This document shows positions 37,455 to 47,306 of a stretch of 64,000 nt of DNA, in pieces (the stretch's first letter is position 1; every line of letters begins with the position of its first letter). Location of the stretch: positions 659,501 through 723,500 of the forward strand of contig NZ_CP120678.1 in assembly GCF_030273445.1 (NCBI RefSeq), given 5' to 3'. The notes beneath the pieces were generated by a model. That model saw only the letters and a list, made by a program, of their open reading frames with translations. It searched no databases and was not told where the DNA came from. The position numbers and the translations under genes are program-made. Origin of the DNA: Selenobaculum gibii. Its GTDB lineage: Bacteria; Bacillota; Negativicutes; ICN-92133.

Positions 37455-37538
37455 CATTTAGAGTCTCTTTTCTTGACACTTTTTATATCACGAGGTTATA
37501 ATATTTTTGTGTAATGTTTCATTTAATAAGGAGGAAAT

Positions 37539-38012
37539 TTGAATAGTATGTCCATCGAAGTTGGCAGTGTGGTAGAGGGCGTTGTTACCGGAATTACAAA
37601 TTTTGGTGCATTTGTTGAACTACCGGGAGGAAAAGTAGGTCTTATCCATATCTCGGAGGTTGCAGATGTATATGTCCGCGACGTAAAGGATTTCTTAAAG
37701 GAACAAGATAAAGTAAAAGTAAAAGTATTAACAGTTGATGAACGTGGAAAGATAGGTTTATCTATAAAACAACTTCAAGAACCCAAATCTCCTAGTATAT
37801 CACCTGATACAGCAAATGCTGCATCAAGTTATAGACCGGCACCAAGAAGAGCTCCGGCTAATGATTTTAAACGTCCGAACCGTTTAAATAGTGCAACTTC
37901 TTTTGAAGATAAATTGTCAAAATTTTTAAAAGACAGCGATGAACGTCTACTGGATTTGAAAAAGAATACTGATTCAAAACGTGGTGGACGCGGCGCACGT
38001 AGAGCTGAATAG
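37539..38012 (+). CDS. yabR: S1-domain RNA-binding protein YabR
   Basis: 157 residues. An S1 domain (about 4-75: GSVVEGVVTGITNFGAFVELPGG) is followed by a basic, disordered tail ending RGGRGARR. The family normally begins MSIEVGS, i.e. ATG 37548, but AGGAGG (37529-37534) is nearer TTG 37539, so the start is uncertain by three codons. The role is probably in RNA or ribosome binding. A terminator follows. Confidence 0.9.
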   Translation: MNSMSIEVGSVVEGVVTGITNFGAFVELPGGKVGLIHISEVADVYVRDVKDFLKEQDKVKVKVLTVDERGKIGLSIKQLQEPKSPSISPDTANAASSYRPAPRRAPANDFKRPNRLNSATSFEDKLSKFLKDSDERLLDLKKNTDSKRGGRGARRAE

Positions 38013-38015
38013 TTA

Positions 38016-38050
38016 AAAAGCACTCTAAATAGAGTGCTTTTGTTTTTTTT
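38016..38050 (+). terminator. terminator after yabR
   Basis: AAAAGCACTCT / AGAGTGCTTTT with a long T run. Confidence 0.92.
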
Positions 38051-38183
38051 TTACCAATCGTCTGTTTTTGGCGTATTCGCAGGCGTTATGTCGGTATATT
38101 TTTTTTTATTACTCTCTTATTTAGACAAGAATTAAACTTGAATATATGTAAAATATAACCAATCAGATTATGGGAGTGGTAAT

Positions 38184-40406
38184 ATGCAAAAAACGCCGGT
38201 TATGACTTTTCCGAAAGAATTCATTGCTTTTATGACGGAAACGAAGAGAGAGACAAGGAATATTTCTAAAAATATCTTTTCATTGGAATCACTAAAAGGA
38301 CAAGCTGTACATTTATTGTCATATCGTGATCATATTTTACTCAATTTATTGGCTGTGCTATTGGGTAGGCTTACGATTCTTGGTGATTTATCTCCATTTG
38401 GTTTAGCATTTTTTGCTGCCGTATTACAAGTAGAAAAAAATAAAGCAATCACTGTTGGATTTTGGTCCCTTATGGGCGTGCTTAGTGCAGGAAGGTATCA
38501 AGAGGCGATTATGTATTTAATTGTTATTGTCGGGGTTTTAAAATGTCGTATGCAATTAAATCGCCTTCAGCGCAAGGTGGTTGCTTTACCATTGATGGTA
38601 TTTTCCTTTATTTTTATTAGTGGAATTATTGTTAATTTTTGTTTAGATGCAGCATTGTATGATAATCTTGTCGTTTTATTTAATGCGTTTCTCTGTGTAA
38701 TTGCAATTTACTTATTTAAATATGGTTTGCCGTTAATTTTGAATCGCTCTTTAGTTGTCGAAGCATATCATAAAGCTGCAAATGAAGCGATGATTGGTTT
38801 TGTATTTATTCTTGCATTAGGAGTAGCTGGTATTGGTGATATTAGAATTGCTGATTATCAGATGCAAGTCATTGTAGGAAATATGATGATTATTGCGTTG
38901 GCTCTAGCAGGAGGGGCTGGACTTGGTGCTTCAGTAGGTGTTGTACTTGGAATAGTAATTGGGCTTAGCTCTGGAGGTAATGCAATGGCAACAGTTGCTT
39001 TATATGCAGTTAGTGGTACTGTTGCAGGATTATTTAGGGGATTAGGAAAGTATGCGGTAATTCTTGGTTTTATTTTAGGAAATTTGTTCATGCAGTTGGG
39101 CTTTACCCAATTGCCGCTACTATTAAAATCTTTGACAGAAGCTTTAATTGCAATTGTAATTTTGTTCTTTTTGCCACTTGGAAAGATTATGTCACTACAA
39201 GATAATCTGAATGTTTCTGTTGAGGGAGTTTCTGTTAAGTCAAAAATCCTTGATGAAAATAATGAAAAATTAAATCGAATCTCTACAATGTTTTATGAAC
39301 TTGGTAGTATATTTAGTTTGTCACATGAACAGGAAAAAGAATCTATAGAAGAAATTGATATAGAGGTATTACTAAGTTCTGTTAGCCGTTATGTTTGCGA
39401 AAGCTGCCCTTGTCGCCAGGAATGTTGGGATGATAATTATTATAAAACATATCAATCTTTTATGGATTTATTTAGATTAAACAATGCAAAGAAAAAAACG
39501 TTACAGTATTTGCCCGACTTGTTTGAAAATACATGTGTAAATACAAAAGAAATTTTACGAATTATTGAACAAACCGTAAGTAAAAACCAAATGAGTCGTT
39601 ATTGGCAGTATCAATTTTTACAGCAGAAAGAAATGGTAAGCGAACAAATGAAAGCTACAGGAAATATTTTATCGAATTTGGCTGAAGAATTAAGACGTTT
39701 ACCTCATGATAGAGGGAATAGAAAGCAAAGGATAGCTACACAATATAAAGTAAAACCGGCCATTGCTTCTATTGCAAAAGAAAATCAAATTATTTGTGGC
39801 GATAATACATCTATAACAAAACTCAATCATAATCGTGTAGGCATTCTAATTAGTGATGGTATGGGAAGCGGTGATGGTGCAGCCCGCGAGAGTAAAATGA
39901 CGGTGGATTGCTTAGGAAAGTTATTACAAGCAGGATTTTCTATTGATGTATCAGTAAAAACGGTAAATTCACTGCTAGCACTTCGGAGTGCAGGGGAAAA
40001 TTTTGCAACTGTAGATATGGCGATTATTGATCAATATAATGGTGAAGTAGAATTTTTAAAGATTTCCGCAGCCGTAAGCTATATTAAACGCGTGCGTGAA
40101 ATTATTCCAATTCGAGCCGCAGCTTTGCCAATTGGAATTTTAAATCATATCGAAATTGTGCCTACGCAAGCGCGAATGGTTGCAAATGACTTTTTAATTA
40201 TGCTAAGTGATGGTATTGATGATATTAAAGAGTTGAAACAACGTTATGATGATAAAGATGGATGGTTGATTAATTTTTTGCGGCGCGCTGATTATGATGA
40301 TCCACAAGATTTCGCTAATGGAATCTTAAATGAAGCAATGCGTCTATCTGATGGTAAAGCAAAAGACGATATGACAGTTATTGTTGTAAAGTTAATTGAG
40401 AGATAA
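38184..40406 (+). CDS. spoIIE: stage II sporulation protein E (PP2C phosphatase)
   Basis: 740 residues. About ten membrane helices (50-330), a linker region with a cysteine cluster (CESCPCRQECWDD, about 405), and a C-terminal PP2C phosphatase (about 530-740) with ISDGMGSGDGAARES and the metal Asp in LSDGIDDI and DDMT. SpoIIE dephosphorylates SpoIIAA to activate SigF in the forespore and localises with FtsZ at the polar septum. It is shorter than Bacillus SpoIIE (827). Confidence 0.96.
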   Translation: MQKTPVMTFPKEFIAFMTETKRETRNISKNIFSLESLKGQAVHLLSYRDHILLNLLAVLLGRLTILGDLSPFGLAFFAAVLQVEKNKAITVGFWSLMGVLSAGRYQEAIMYLIVIVGVLKCRMQLNRLQRKVVALPLMVFSFIFISGIIVNFCLDAALYDNLVVLFNAFLCVIAIYLFKYGLPLILNRSLVVEAYHKAANEAMIGFVFILALGVAGIGDIRIADYQMQVIVGNMMIIALALAGGAGLGASVGVVLGIVIGLSSGGNAMATVALYAVSGTVAGLFRGLGKYAVILGFILGNLFMQLGFTQLPLLLKSLTEALIAIVILFFLPLGKIMSLQDNLNVSVEGVSVKSKILDENNEKLNRISTMFYELGSIFSLSHEQEKESIEEIDIEVLLSSVSRYVCESCPCRQECWDDNYYKTYQSFMDLFRLNNAKKKTLQYLPDLFENTCVNTKEILRIIEQTVSKNQMSRYWQYQFLQQKEMVSEQMKATGNILSNLAEELRRLPHDRGNRKQRIATQYKVKPAIASIAKENQIICGDNTSITKLNHNRVGILISDGMGSGDGAARESKMTVDCLGKLLQAGFSIDVSVKTVNSLLALRSAGENFATVDMAIIDQYNGEVEFLKISAAVSYIKRVREIIPIRAAALPIGILNHIEIVPTQARMVANDFLIMLSDGIDDIKELKQRYDDKDGWLINFLRRADYDDPQDFANGILNEAMRLSDGKAKDDMTVIVVKLIER

Positions 40407-40445
40407 AGTAAGAATGAAATTTAATATTTTGGAAATAAATATTTA

Positions 40446-40482
40446 AAAATGGGGCGGTGGATAACGCCTCATTTTATTTTTT
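40446..40482 (+). terminator. terminator after spoIIE
   Basis: AATGGGGCG pairs with CGCCTCATT (one mismatch/wobble), followed by TTATTTTTT. Confidence 0.8.
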
Positions 40483-40525
40483 CGTGGTATAATAATTTGG
40501 TGACTCAAAGTGGAAAGGGATTTTT

Positions 40526-41911
40526 ATGCTAGAAAGAATTAGAAAATATTGCAGGGAAAATTCAATATTATCTTATGGCGATAAAATCGTAATTGCTTGC
40601 TCAGGTGGGGCGGATTCACTTACTTTAGTAGATGTTTTATTAAAACTAAAAGAAGAATATGCTCTTACTCTAGTTGTTGCGCATTTAGATCATATGTTTC
40701 GAGGTGACGCTTCGGCCGCTGATGCAAAGTTCGTTCAAGAATTTTGTTTAGCTAAAGGTATTCCTTGTCATATGCAGCAGACGGATGTAAATGTATTTGC
40801 TGCTTTGCACGGACTCGGAAGTGAAGAAGCAGCTCGGATTGTTCGATATCAATTTTTGCGTAAAGTAGCAAGTGATTTAGGCGGCGCGAAAATTGCAACA
40901 GGACATCATAAGGATGATCAGGCAGAAACGATACTTTTGCATTTGTTAAGAGGGGCAGGAAGTGCAGGAATTTCTGGCATTCGCCCAATAAATCATGATA
41001 TAATAAGACCGTTATTGTCGGTAACGCGCAAAGAGATTGATTTATATTGTGAGCAAAATCATTTTTTACCACGGATTGATCAAACGAATTTTGAAGATTG
41101 TTATACACGCAATCGTATAAGATTGTCATTATTGCCCAAACTTAAGGAAGAGTTTAATCCTTCAATTACAGATGCGTTGTGTAAGACTGCGCAACTTGTT
41201 GGCGACGAACATGATTATGTTGTCGAAAGTGCAAAGTTACATATTAAAAAATTACTACAGAAATCACAGAAAAATAGTGTGATTGAAAAAAAAGATTTTT
41301 TAAGATTGCATATAGCATTGAAAAGAGAAGTTATTAGGCAGATTATCATAATGAAGCAAGGTGATTTGAAAGGTGTCACTTTTCAGCATATTGAAAAAAT
41401 GATTGAGATTGCTGAATTTGGACAAGTTGGTGCTGTTTTTATTTTACCTAGTGAAATAATGATGAAAGTAAGTTATAATACATTAGTGTTTTGCTTAGAT
41501 GAGGGAGATCATACGAGTCAAGAAATGAATCAATTTAGTGAAATTGTTTTAGATGAGACAATGAGGAATGATTTCTTTAATATTACAATTACGGCGCAGT
41601 TATTGGAGGAGTATCCACAAGAGACAGGGGAATATTCTGCTGTTTTTGATGCAGAGAAAATTTACCTGCCTTTATTTGTGCGAGCAAGAGAAAATGGCGA
41701 TAGATTTAAGCCGTTGGGAATGAAGGGGAGTAAAAAATTAAAGGAATATTTTATTGATCAAAAAATTGAGAGAAGTGACAGGGGTAAAATTCCATTAATT
41801 TGCGATCAGCAAGGGATTTTGTGGGTTGTTGGTCATCGTCTAAGTGAAGTGGGGAAGGTAACAGCTTCAACAAAAAAATTTTTACAAGTGATAATCTCTG
41901 GGAGGAAATGA
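40526..41911 (+). CDS. tilS: tRNA(Ile)-lysidine synthase
   Basis: 461 residues. The PP-loop ATP motif is ACSGGADSLTLVD; HHKDDQAET and LRGAGSAGISGI are TilS hallmarks. It modifies C34 of tRNA-Ile(CAU) to lysidine, so AUA is read correctly. C-terminal TilS substrate-binding domains follow (about 220-460). It is 6 nt upstream of hpt in the conserved tilS-hpt-ftsH operon. Confidence 0.97.
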   Translation: MLERIRKYCRENSILSYGDKIVIACSGGADSLTLVDVLLKLKEEYALTLVVAHLDHMFRGDASAADAKFVQEFCLAKGIPCHMQQTDVNVFAALHGLGSEEAARIVRYQFLRKVASDLGGAKIATGHHKDDQAETILLHLLRGAGSAGISGIRPINHDIIRPLLSVTRKEIDLYCEQNHFLPRIDQTNFEDCYTRNRIRLSLLPKLKEEFNPSITDALCKTAQLVGDEHDYVVESAKLHIKKLLQKSQKNSVIEKKDFLRLHIALKREVIRQIIIMKQGDLKGVTFQHIEKMIEIAEFGQVGAVFILPSEIMMKVSYNTLVFCLDEGDHTSQEMNQFSEIVLDETMRNDFFNITITAQLLEEYPQETGEYSAVFDAEKIYLPLFVRARENGDRFKPLGMKGSKKLKEYFIDQKIERSDRGKIPLICDQQGILWVVGHRLSEVGKVTASTKKFLQVIISGRK

Positions 41912-41917
41912 AGAAAG

Positions 41918-42454
41918 ATGAGGAAAGATATTCAAGAAGTATTGTTAGACGAAGAAACTTTAGCAAAGCGTATTAAAGAGATGGGCGAACAAATTAGTAA
42001 AGATTACGAGGGCAAAGAAGTTATTGTTATTGGTATCTTAAAAGGTTCGGTTATTTTTGTTGCGGACTTAGTTAGAGAGGTTACAGTTCCAGTGTCATTT
42101 GACTTTATGGCAGTATCTAGCTATGGAAATAGAACAACGACAACTGGAACCGTACGTATTTTAAAAGATTTAGACTACGATATCGAAGGAAAACATGTAC
42201 TGATTGTTGAAGATATTATTGATTCAGGTGTTACACTTAGTTATTTAATTGAGCATTTAGCAGGTCGTAAGCCAGCAAGCTTAAAGTTATGTACATTATT
42301 AAATAAACCTGAAAGACGTAAAGTAGAAGTAAAAGTTGACTATATAGGATTTACTGTACCAGATGCATTCTTAGTTGGTTTTGGTTTAGATTATGCAGAA
42401 AAATATCGTAACTTACCTTTCATTGGGATATTAAAAGAAGAGATATATGCTTAG
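41918..42454 (+). CDS. hpt: hypoxanthine-guanine phosphoribosyltransferase
   Basis: 178 residues. The PRPP-binding loop is VLIVEDIIDSGVTL, and GILKGSVIFVADL is the other family motif. It salvages hypoxanthine and guanine to IMP and GMP. Together with TilS it is essential in Bacillus and regulates ftsH there. Confidence 0.96.
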   Translation: MRKDIQEVLLDEETLAKRIKEMGEQISKDYEGKEVIVIGILKGSVIFVADLVREVTVPVSFDFMAVSSYGNRTTTTGTVRILKDLDYDIEGKHVLIVEDIIDSGVTLSYLIEHLAGRKPASLKLCTLLNKPERRKVEVKVDYIGFTVPDAFLVGFGLDYAEKYRNLPFIGILKEEIYA

Positions 42455-42628
42455 ATAATCTATTTTAAGTATGGCATAAATGAAACGAAAACTAGTTATA
42501 CTGTTAGTATGAAAATCTTTAGATTTATCAATAGGAAGAATTGTGGAAATTTAGATTTGATGATATAATATTTTTCTATGGAGACTCTCGTATAAAAGGT
42601 AGACTCCGCGAAGAGGGAGGGCGAATTA

Positions 42629-44566
42629 TTGAATAAGTTTTTACGTAATGTTGGCTTCTATCTATTAATTATATTAATAGCTATATCCATCATTGACTAT
42701 TTCTCTACAAAGAATAACAGCAAGCAAGAAATTGATTATACGGAATTCTTGCGTCAAATTGAAACGCAGAATGTTGAAAAAGTAACAATTGTTGATGATG
42801 TTATTCGTGGGAAGTTAACAGATGGAACAGAGTTTACTACAATTACACCGAATGATCCAGCATTAATTGGAAATCTTCGTGAAAAAGGAATTGAGATTAA
42901 AGCGGAACAAACGCCGCAGCCACCTTGGTGGACGACGATTTTCTCTTCTATTTTGCCAATGATTTTATTAATTGGTGTATGGTTTTTCATTATGCAACAG
43001 ACACAAGGCGGTGGAAACCGTGTAATGTCTTTTGGAAAAAGTCGTGCGAAATTAAATAATGATGATAAAATTAAAGTTACTTTTTCTGATGTAGCTGGGG
43101 CTGATGAAGCAAAGCAAGAATTAGAAGAGGTTGTCGAGTTTTTAAAACATCCGAAAAAGTTTAATGATTTAGGGGCGAGAATTCCTAAAGGCGTACTTTT
43201 ATTTGGACCTCCAGGGACAGGAAAAACTTTATTGGCAAAAGCTGTTGCTGGTGAAGCTGGGGTACCGTTTTTCAGTATTAGTGGTTCTGATTTCGTAGAA
43301 ATGTTCGTTGGTGTTGGTGCATCTAGAGTACGTGATTTGTTTGAACAAGCAAAGAAAAATGCGCCTTGTATTGTTTTTATTGATGAGATTGATGCTGTTG
43401 GTCGTCAGCGTGGTGCCGGTGTAGGCGGCGGACATGACGAACGTGAACAGACACTAAATCAATTATTAGTTGAAATGGATGGATTTGCAGCGAATGAAGG
43501 AATCATTATTATTGCAGCTACGAATCGTCCAGATATTTTAGACCCTGCACTGCTTAGACCAGGTCGTTTTGATCGACAAATTGTCGTTGATAAGCCAGAC
43601 GTGAAAGGGCGCGCGGCAATCTTGAAAGTACATACAAAAGGCAAACCTATTGCTGAGGATGCAAATATTGATGTACTGGCAAGACGTACTCCTGGATTTA
43701 CTGGTGCTGATTTAAGTAATCTAGTTAATGAAGCGGCGCTTTTATCTGCTAGACGCAATAAGAAAAAAATTGCGATGTCTGAAATGGAAGAATCTATTGA
43801 ACGTGTAATTGCTGGACCAGAGCGAAAAAGCAAAGTAATTAGTGATAAAGAAAAACGTCTAACTGCATATCATGAAGGTGGTCATACCCTTGTAGGGATG
43901 TTATTACCTAATGCAGATCCGGTTCATAAGGTAACGATTATTCCACGGGGTAGAGCCGGTGGTTACACATTAATGTTACCGAAAGAAGATCGTTCTTATG
44001 CTACGCGTAGCGAACTTTTAGATCAATTGCAAACATTACTTGCTGGACGCGTAGCGGAAGAAGTTGTACTAAAAGAAATTAGTACAGGTGCGCAAAATGA
44101 TATTGAGAGAGCTTCCGCCTTGGTGCGCAATATGATTACGCAATATGGAATGAGTGATGTATTAGGTCCAATTGCGTTTGGCAAAGGGCAAAATCACCAA
44201 GTGTTTCTTGGAAGGGATATCAATCATGAACGTAATTACAGTGAAGAAGTAGCTTGTCAAATTGATAAAGAAGTTCGTCAATATATTGAAACGGCGTATG
44301 AAAATTGCCGTAAGCTCTTGACTGATAATATTGATAAGTTGCACTTGATTGCAAAGTATCTAATCGAAAGAGAAACTTTAGAAGCGGTTGAATTAGAAAA
44401 ATTAATGAAAGATGGCACATTGGACGATCTTGATAAAGTGAAAGCCAATGATGAGGATAATCAACCGAAGAAAAGTGTTGACATTTTAGTAGATGATGAA
44501 ACGAATAAGCAAGAATCTACTGAACCAAAAGTTGTTTATATTACGCGAAATTTTAATAAACTCTAA
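42629..44566 (+). CDS. ftsH: ATP-dependent zinc metalloprotease FtsH
   Basis: 645 residues. Two N-terminal membrane helices (about 5-25 and 105-125) flank an extracytoplasmic domain. The AAA module has Walker [10 protein letters not shown], Walker B VFIDEID and the [23 protein letters not shown]. The zinc protease site is HEGGH (HExxH satisfied; most FtsH proteins have HEAGH). The start is TTG with GGGAGG at 8-nt spacing. A possible hairpin (CTCTCG / CGAAGAG, 42586-42615) lies right at the ribosome site. Confidence 0.97.
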   Translation: MNKFLRNVGFYLLIILIAISIIDYFSTKNNSKQEIDYTEFLRQIETQNVEKVTIVDDVIRGKLTDGTEFTTITPNDPALIGNLREKGIEIKAEQTPQPPWWTTIFSSILPMILLIGVWFFIMQQTQGGGNRVMSFGKSRAKLNNDDKIKVTFSDVAGADEAKQELEEVVEFLKHPKKFNDLGARIPKGVLLFGPPGTGKTLLAKAVAGEAGVPFFSISGSDFVEMFVGVGASRVRDLFEQAKKNAPCIVFIDEIDAVGRQRGAGVGGGHDEREQTLNQLLVEMDGFAANEGIIIIAATNRPDILDPALLRPGRFDRQIVVDKPDVKGRAAILKVHTKGKPIAEDANIDVLARRTPGFTGADLSNLVNEAALLSARRNKKKIAMSEMEESIERVIAGPERKSKVISDKEKRLTAYHEGGHTLVGMLLPNADPVHKVTIIPRGRAGGYTLMLPKEDRSYATRSELLDQLQTLLAGRVAEEVVLKEISTGAQNDIERASALVRNMITQYGMSDVLGPIAFGKGQNHQVFLGRDINHERNYSEEVACQIDKEVRQYIETAYENCRKLLTDNIDKLHLIAKYLIERETLEAVELEKLMKDGTLDDLDKVKANDEDNQPKKSVDILVDDETNKQESTEPKVVYITRNFNKL

Positions 44567-44571
44567 AAGTA

Positions 44572-44599
44572 CAAGAAAAGCACTTAGGTGCTTTTCTTG
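44572..44599. terminator. hairpin after ftsH
   Basis: CAAGAAAAGCAC / GTGCTTTTCTTG perfect stem; the following T tract is weak. Confidence 0.75.
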
Positions 44600-44635
44600 C
44601 TATTATGATAGATTGGCAAGGAGTAGAGGAATAAA

Positions 44636-45631
44636 ATGAGTGAAGTGTTACTGCACTATACGCGCGCAGGTAAAGTGGAAAGTATTCATAGAGGGGATAT
44701 TGTAGCCGTTGATACAAAAGGTAAAATTGTAGATGTTGTTGGTGACGCTCACAAAGATATGTTTTGGCGCTCGGCGGCGAAACCGTTTCAAGCATTACCT
44801 TTTGTTTATGAAGGTGGTTTAGAAAAATTTAATATTACAGAGGCAGAACTAGCATTATTGGTATCTTCACATAGTGGAGAACCCGTTCATGTGAATTTAG
44901 TAAAAAGTATTTTAGAAAAAGTACATGTTGAATTAAACGTATTAGATTGTGGATCGGCTCGCCCAATGAGTAGTAAAGCAGCAAAAATATTAGCAGAAAA
45001 TAAGGAAAAGCCTCAGGCAGTACATAATGCCTGTTCAGGTAAACATTCTGGAATGCTTGCACTTTGCCAAATGCTTGGAATTCCAGTGGAAGGGTATACG
45101 AAGCCAGACCATCAAGTACAAAAAATTATGCATCAGTCTGTTGCAGAATGTGCAAAAATTTCTCCCGAAAAGTTGGAAATTGGAATTGATGGTTGTGGTG
45201 TACCAGTGTTTTATTTACCTTTATATAATATGTCTCTTGCTTATGCTAGACTTGCAAAACCGAGTGATGGCGATTGGAGAGAAAAAGAAGCAGCAGTTAC
45301 GAAGATTCGCAATGCAATGATTGCACATCCTTTAGTTGTTTCTGGGACAGGCAGAATAGATGAGGCAGTTTCAGCAATTACTAAAGGGAGAATTATTGCG
45401 AAAATCGGAGCAGAGGCAGTATATTGTTTAGCTTCAACGACAGATGGAATTGGGATTACGTTTAAAATTGAAGATGGCAGCTATAGAGCAATTAATCCTG
45501 TTGTTATTGGTACATTAAAACGCATGGATTTAATTTCAAAATCAGAATATGACCAACTTATTGAAAAGTATCCACCAATCTTAAAAAATCATCGCGGGGA
45601 TATTATCGGAACAATTGAAACGATGTTTTAA
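44636..45631 (+). CDS. asparaginase II family protein (thermolabile L-asparaginase type)
   Basis: 331 residues, PF06089-like: starts VLLHYTRAGKVESIHRGDIVAVD, with WRSAAKPFQALP, SSHSGEP and HNACSGKHSGMLALC. Members hydrolyse L-asparagine to aspartate and ammonia in the cytoplasm; they are unrelated to AnsA/AnsB. A monocistronic gene between two terminators. The substrate is inferred from the family. Confidence 0.88.
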   Translation: MSEVLLHYTRAGKVESIHRGDIVAVDTKGKIVDVVGDAHKDMFWRSAAKPFQALPFVYEGGLEKFNITEAELALLVSSHSGEPVHVNLVKSILEKVHVELNVLDCGSARPMSSKAAKILAENKEKPQAVHNACSGKHSGMLALCQMLGIPVEGYTKPDHQVQKIMHQSVAECAKISPEKLEIGIDGCGVPVFYLPLYNMSLAYARLAKPSDGDWREKEAAVTKIRNAMIAHPLVVSGTGRIDEAVSAITKGRIIAKIGAEAVYCLASTTDGIGITFKIEDGSYRAINPVVIGTLKRMDLISKSEYDQLIEKYPPILKNHRGDIIGTIETMF

Positions 45632-45648
45632 AAAAGAATATCAAGTAT

Positions 45649-45682
45649 AAAAAATCCGCTATTTATTTTAGCAGATTTTTTA
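45649..45682 (+). terminator. terminator after asparaginase gene
   Basis: AAAATCCGCT / AGCAGATTTT stem with one mismatch and a T run. Confidence 0.75.
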
Positions 45683-45790
45683 TGTTAAGATTGAGCATTA
45701 AGTATAATAATTTATTAAAATGGACTTAGTTTATAGTGCTTTGTCGATTAATTATGTATTTAATACATAATGTTTTTTAAAAGAAAAATG

Positions 45791-45842
45791 AAAAACGGTT
45801 ATAGATAACGATATGGAATTTGTTAACTATAACCGTTTTTAA
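45791..45842 (-). terminator. terminator of desulfoferrodoxin gene
   Basis: AAAAACGGTTATAG / CTATAACCGTTTTT, a perfect 14-bp stem immediately after the minus-strand stop. Confidence 0.88.
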
Positions 45843-45843
45843 A

Positions 45844-46281
45844 TTATTTTTTTATGTTTGTTTTCCATAAGTTATGAAGGTTACAATAAGCATAAACATC
45901 AACATCAATTTCATCACCGACATAGAATGTTACTTCAGGTGCTTGGTCTGGTTCTAATTCAAGTCGTTCTACTCTATCACCACTAACAACTGCAATCCAT
46001 TTGATATAATGGCCTTCGATCATTGGATGTGCGACCTTTACGGAAATTTTTCCTCCCTCAATAAATTTTACAGTAGGAAGATGTTTTTCACTGGATGCTT
46101 CCGTGGTATTAGGTACTAAAAGTTCCATTTCTTTAGAACAACAAACTAATACTGCATCTGCAATCGTAGTTGTTTTGGCGAAAGAAGTACCTTTTGTAAT
46201 TACTTGTCTTTTACCGAAATCGATAACATCAACAACGTATCCGCAATCAAGGCATCTGTAAATTTTTAAGTCTCTAGCCAT
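45844..46281 (-). CDS. dfx: desulfoferrodoxin / superoxide reductase
   Basis: 145 residues. Reduces superoxide to peroxide without making oxygen, typical of strict anaerobes. The catalytic Fe site ligands are visible: His in EKHLP, HPM and GHYIKW, with Cys and His in YCNLHNLW. The N-terminal rubredoxin-like site has CLDC and VCC, but about 36 residues separate them where ordinary desulfoferrodoxins have far fewer, so this domain carries an insertion. It has its own promoter region and terminator and is divergent from the next gene. Confidence 0.9.
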   Translation of the reverse strand: MARDLKIYRCLDCGYVVDVIDFGKRQVITKGTSFAKTTTIADAVLVCCSKEMELLVPNTTEASSEKHLPTVKFIEGGKISVKVAHPMIEGHYIKWIAVVSGDRVERLELEPDQAPEVTFYVGDEIDVDVYAYCNLHNLWKTNIKK

Positions 46282-46439
46282 AAAGATAACCTCCTAAAAA
46301 TAAAAAGTGGATTTGAATTCTAATATTTACTTATAGCAAAAAAGCTTATCAATAGTGTATAATATGTAGGTATAGGACTAGTTATGCAAATTTAGCATGA
46401 TTTAGCAGACAATATGATTGATTAGAGGAGATGAAAAAA

Positions 46440-46871
46440 ATGAAGAAAAAGATTGTTGCGGCAATGCTTGCTTTATCTGTAGTTTCAGCTGTATCGGCTC
46501 CGAATGTAACGAATGCTGGCTGGACAGACCTTTTAAAAGTTGGTGGAATTTCAATTCTGGTTGATAAATTTTCTGAACCATTAAATAACTTTATCAATAC
46601 TTTGACAGCAAAACATGCTGTAAGTAGTGATTATGCAACGAAGGTTGTACCGATTATTGTTGTTGGTAGTGGTACATATACAGGAGCAGCTCAGGTAACT
46701 GGCCCTCAGGCGTTAGTTGACCAGACAAAAGCAGTTCTTCAAATAGAAGGGAATTTCAGTGGAAATCAATTTAGAGTAAAAGCATTGATCCCAATTGATA
46801 GTAAAAATGTTACAAATTTTTCAAGAGTTCAAGGTGTTGGGGTTTCTGCACAAATTGATGTGAAAATTTAA
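46440..46871 (+). CDS. secreted hypothetical protein
   Basis: 143 residues with a classical signal peptide (KKKIVAAMLALSVVSAVSA, cleavage near NAGW), so exported. The mature part of about 115 residues appears beta-rich (VGSGTYTGAAQVTGP, IPIDSKNVTNF). I recognise no family. GAGGAG at 46425-46430 touches ATG 46431, so ATG 46440 (9-nt spacing) is preferred. A possible -10 TATAAT is at 46358-46363. It has its own terminator. Confidence 0.72.
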   Translation: MKKKIVAAMLALSVVSAVSAPNVTNAGWTDLLKVGGISILVDKFSEPLNNFINTLTAKHAVSSDYATKVVPIIVVGSGTYTGAAQVTGPQALVDQTKAVLQIEGNFSGNQFRVKALIPIDSKNVTNFSRVQGVGVSAQIDVKI

Positions 46872-46906
46872 TAAAGTATAGGTAGAAAAGTAAGTAAAAT
46901 GGAATC

Positions 46907-46943
46907 AAGCCGTCTATCGTATTTAAGCGATAGACGGCTTTTT
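46907..46943 (+). terminator. terminator after secreted protein gene
   Basis: AAGCCGTCTATCG / CGATAGACGGCTT, perfect, with a T run. Confidence 0.92.
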
Positions 46944-46950
46944 ATCTTAT

Positions 46951-46965
46951 TGAAAATGATAATTT
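46951..46965 (+). promoter_or_regulatory. Fur-box-like site 1 upstream of feoA
   Basis: TGAAAATGATAATTT matches 10-11 of 14 positions of the 7-1-7 Fur consensus TGATAATnATTATCA. It lies just upstream of the feo -35 box. Confidence 0.55.
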
Positions 46966-46978
46966 TTCTCAATTTATA

Positions 46979-47007
46979 TTGACATGGAGATATTTTTGTA
47001 TTAATAT
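46979..47007 (+). promoter_or_regulatory. feoAB promoter
   Basis: TTGACA (46979-46984), 17-nt spacer and TAATAT (47002-47007), with Fur-like sites on both sides. Confidence 0.75.
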
Positions 47008-47025
47008 AAAAACGAAGTTAGAGAA

Positions 47026-47040
47026 TGAGAATCATAATCG
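47026..47040 (+). promoter_or_regulatory. Fur-box-like site 2 upstream of feoA
   Basis: TGAGAATCATAATCG matches about 12 of 14 Fur-consensus positions and lies just downstream of the predicted transcription start, a repressing position. Confidence 0.7.
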
Positions 47041-47076
47041 ATTAAGTGAGTGATATGATGAAATGGGGGATTCGTA

Positions 47077-47304
47077 ATGAAGTTAAGTGAGATAAAAGCT
47101 GGGCAGACAGTTAGAATAGAAAAATTAGAAGCATCTACATTAAAGTCGCGCTTGATGAGTATGGGGATGATTAAAGGAACAAAGGTGAAAGTTTTGCAAT
47201 CGGCACCATTTGGTGATCCAATGGCAGTATCTGTACGTTCTTATGTTTTATCTCTTAGACTGGCAGATGCAGAAAACATTCAAGTTAGTTCAATAACAGA
47301 GTAG
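47077..47304 (+). CDS. feoA: ferrous iron transport protein FeoA
   Basis: 75 residues, SH3-like domain: LSEIKAGQTVRIEKLEAS ... RLMSMGMIKGTKVKVLQSAPFGDPMAV. A small cytoplasmic partner of FeoB. It is 2 nt before feoB. Fur-like boxes surround its promoter, so iron repression is likely. Confidence 0.95.
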   Translation: MKLSEIKAGQTVRIEKLEASTLKSRLMSMGMIKGTKVKVLQSAPFGDPMAVSVRSYVLSLRLADAENIQVSSITE

Positions 47305-47306
47305 AG

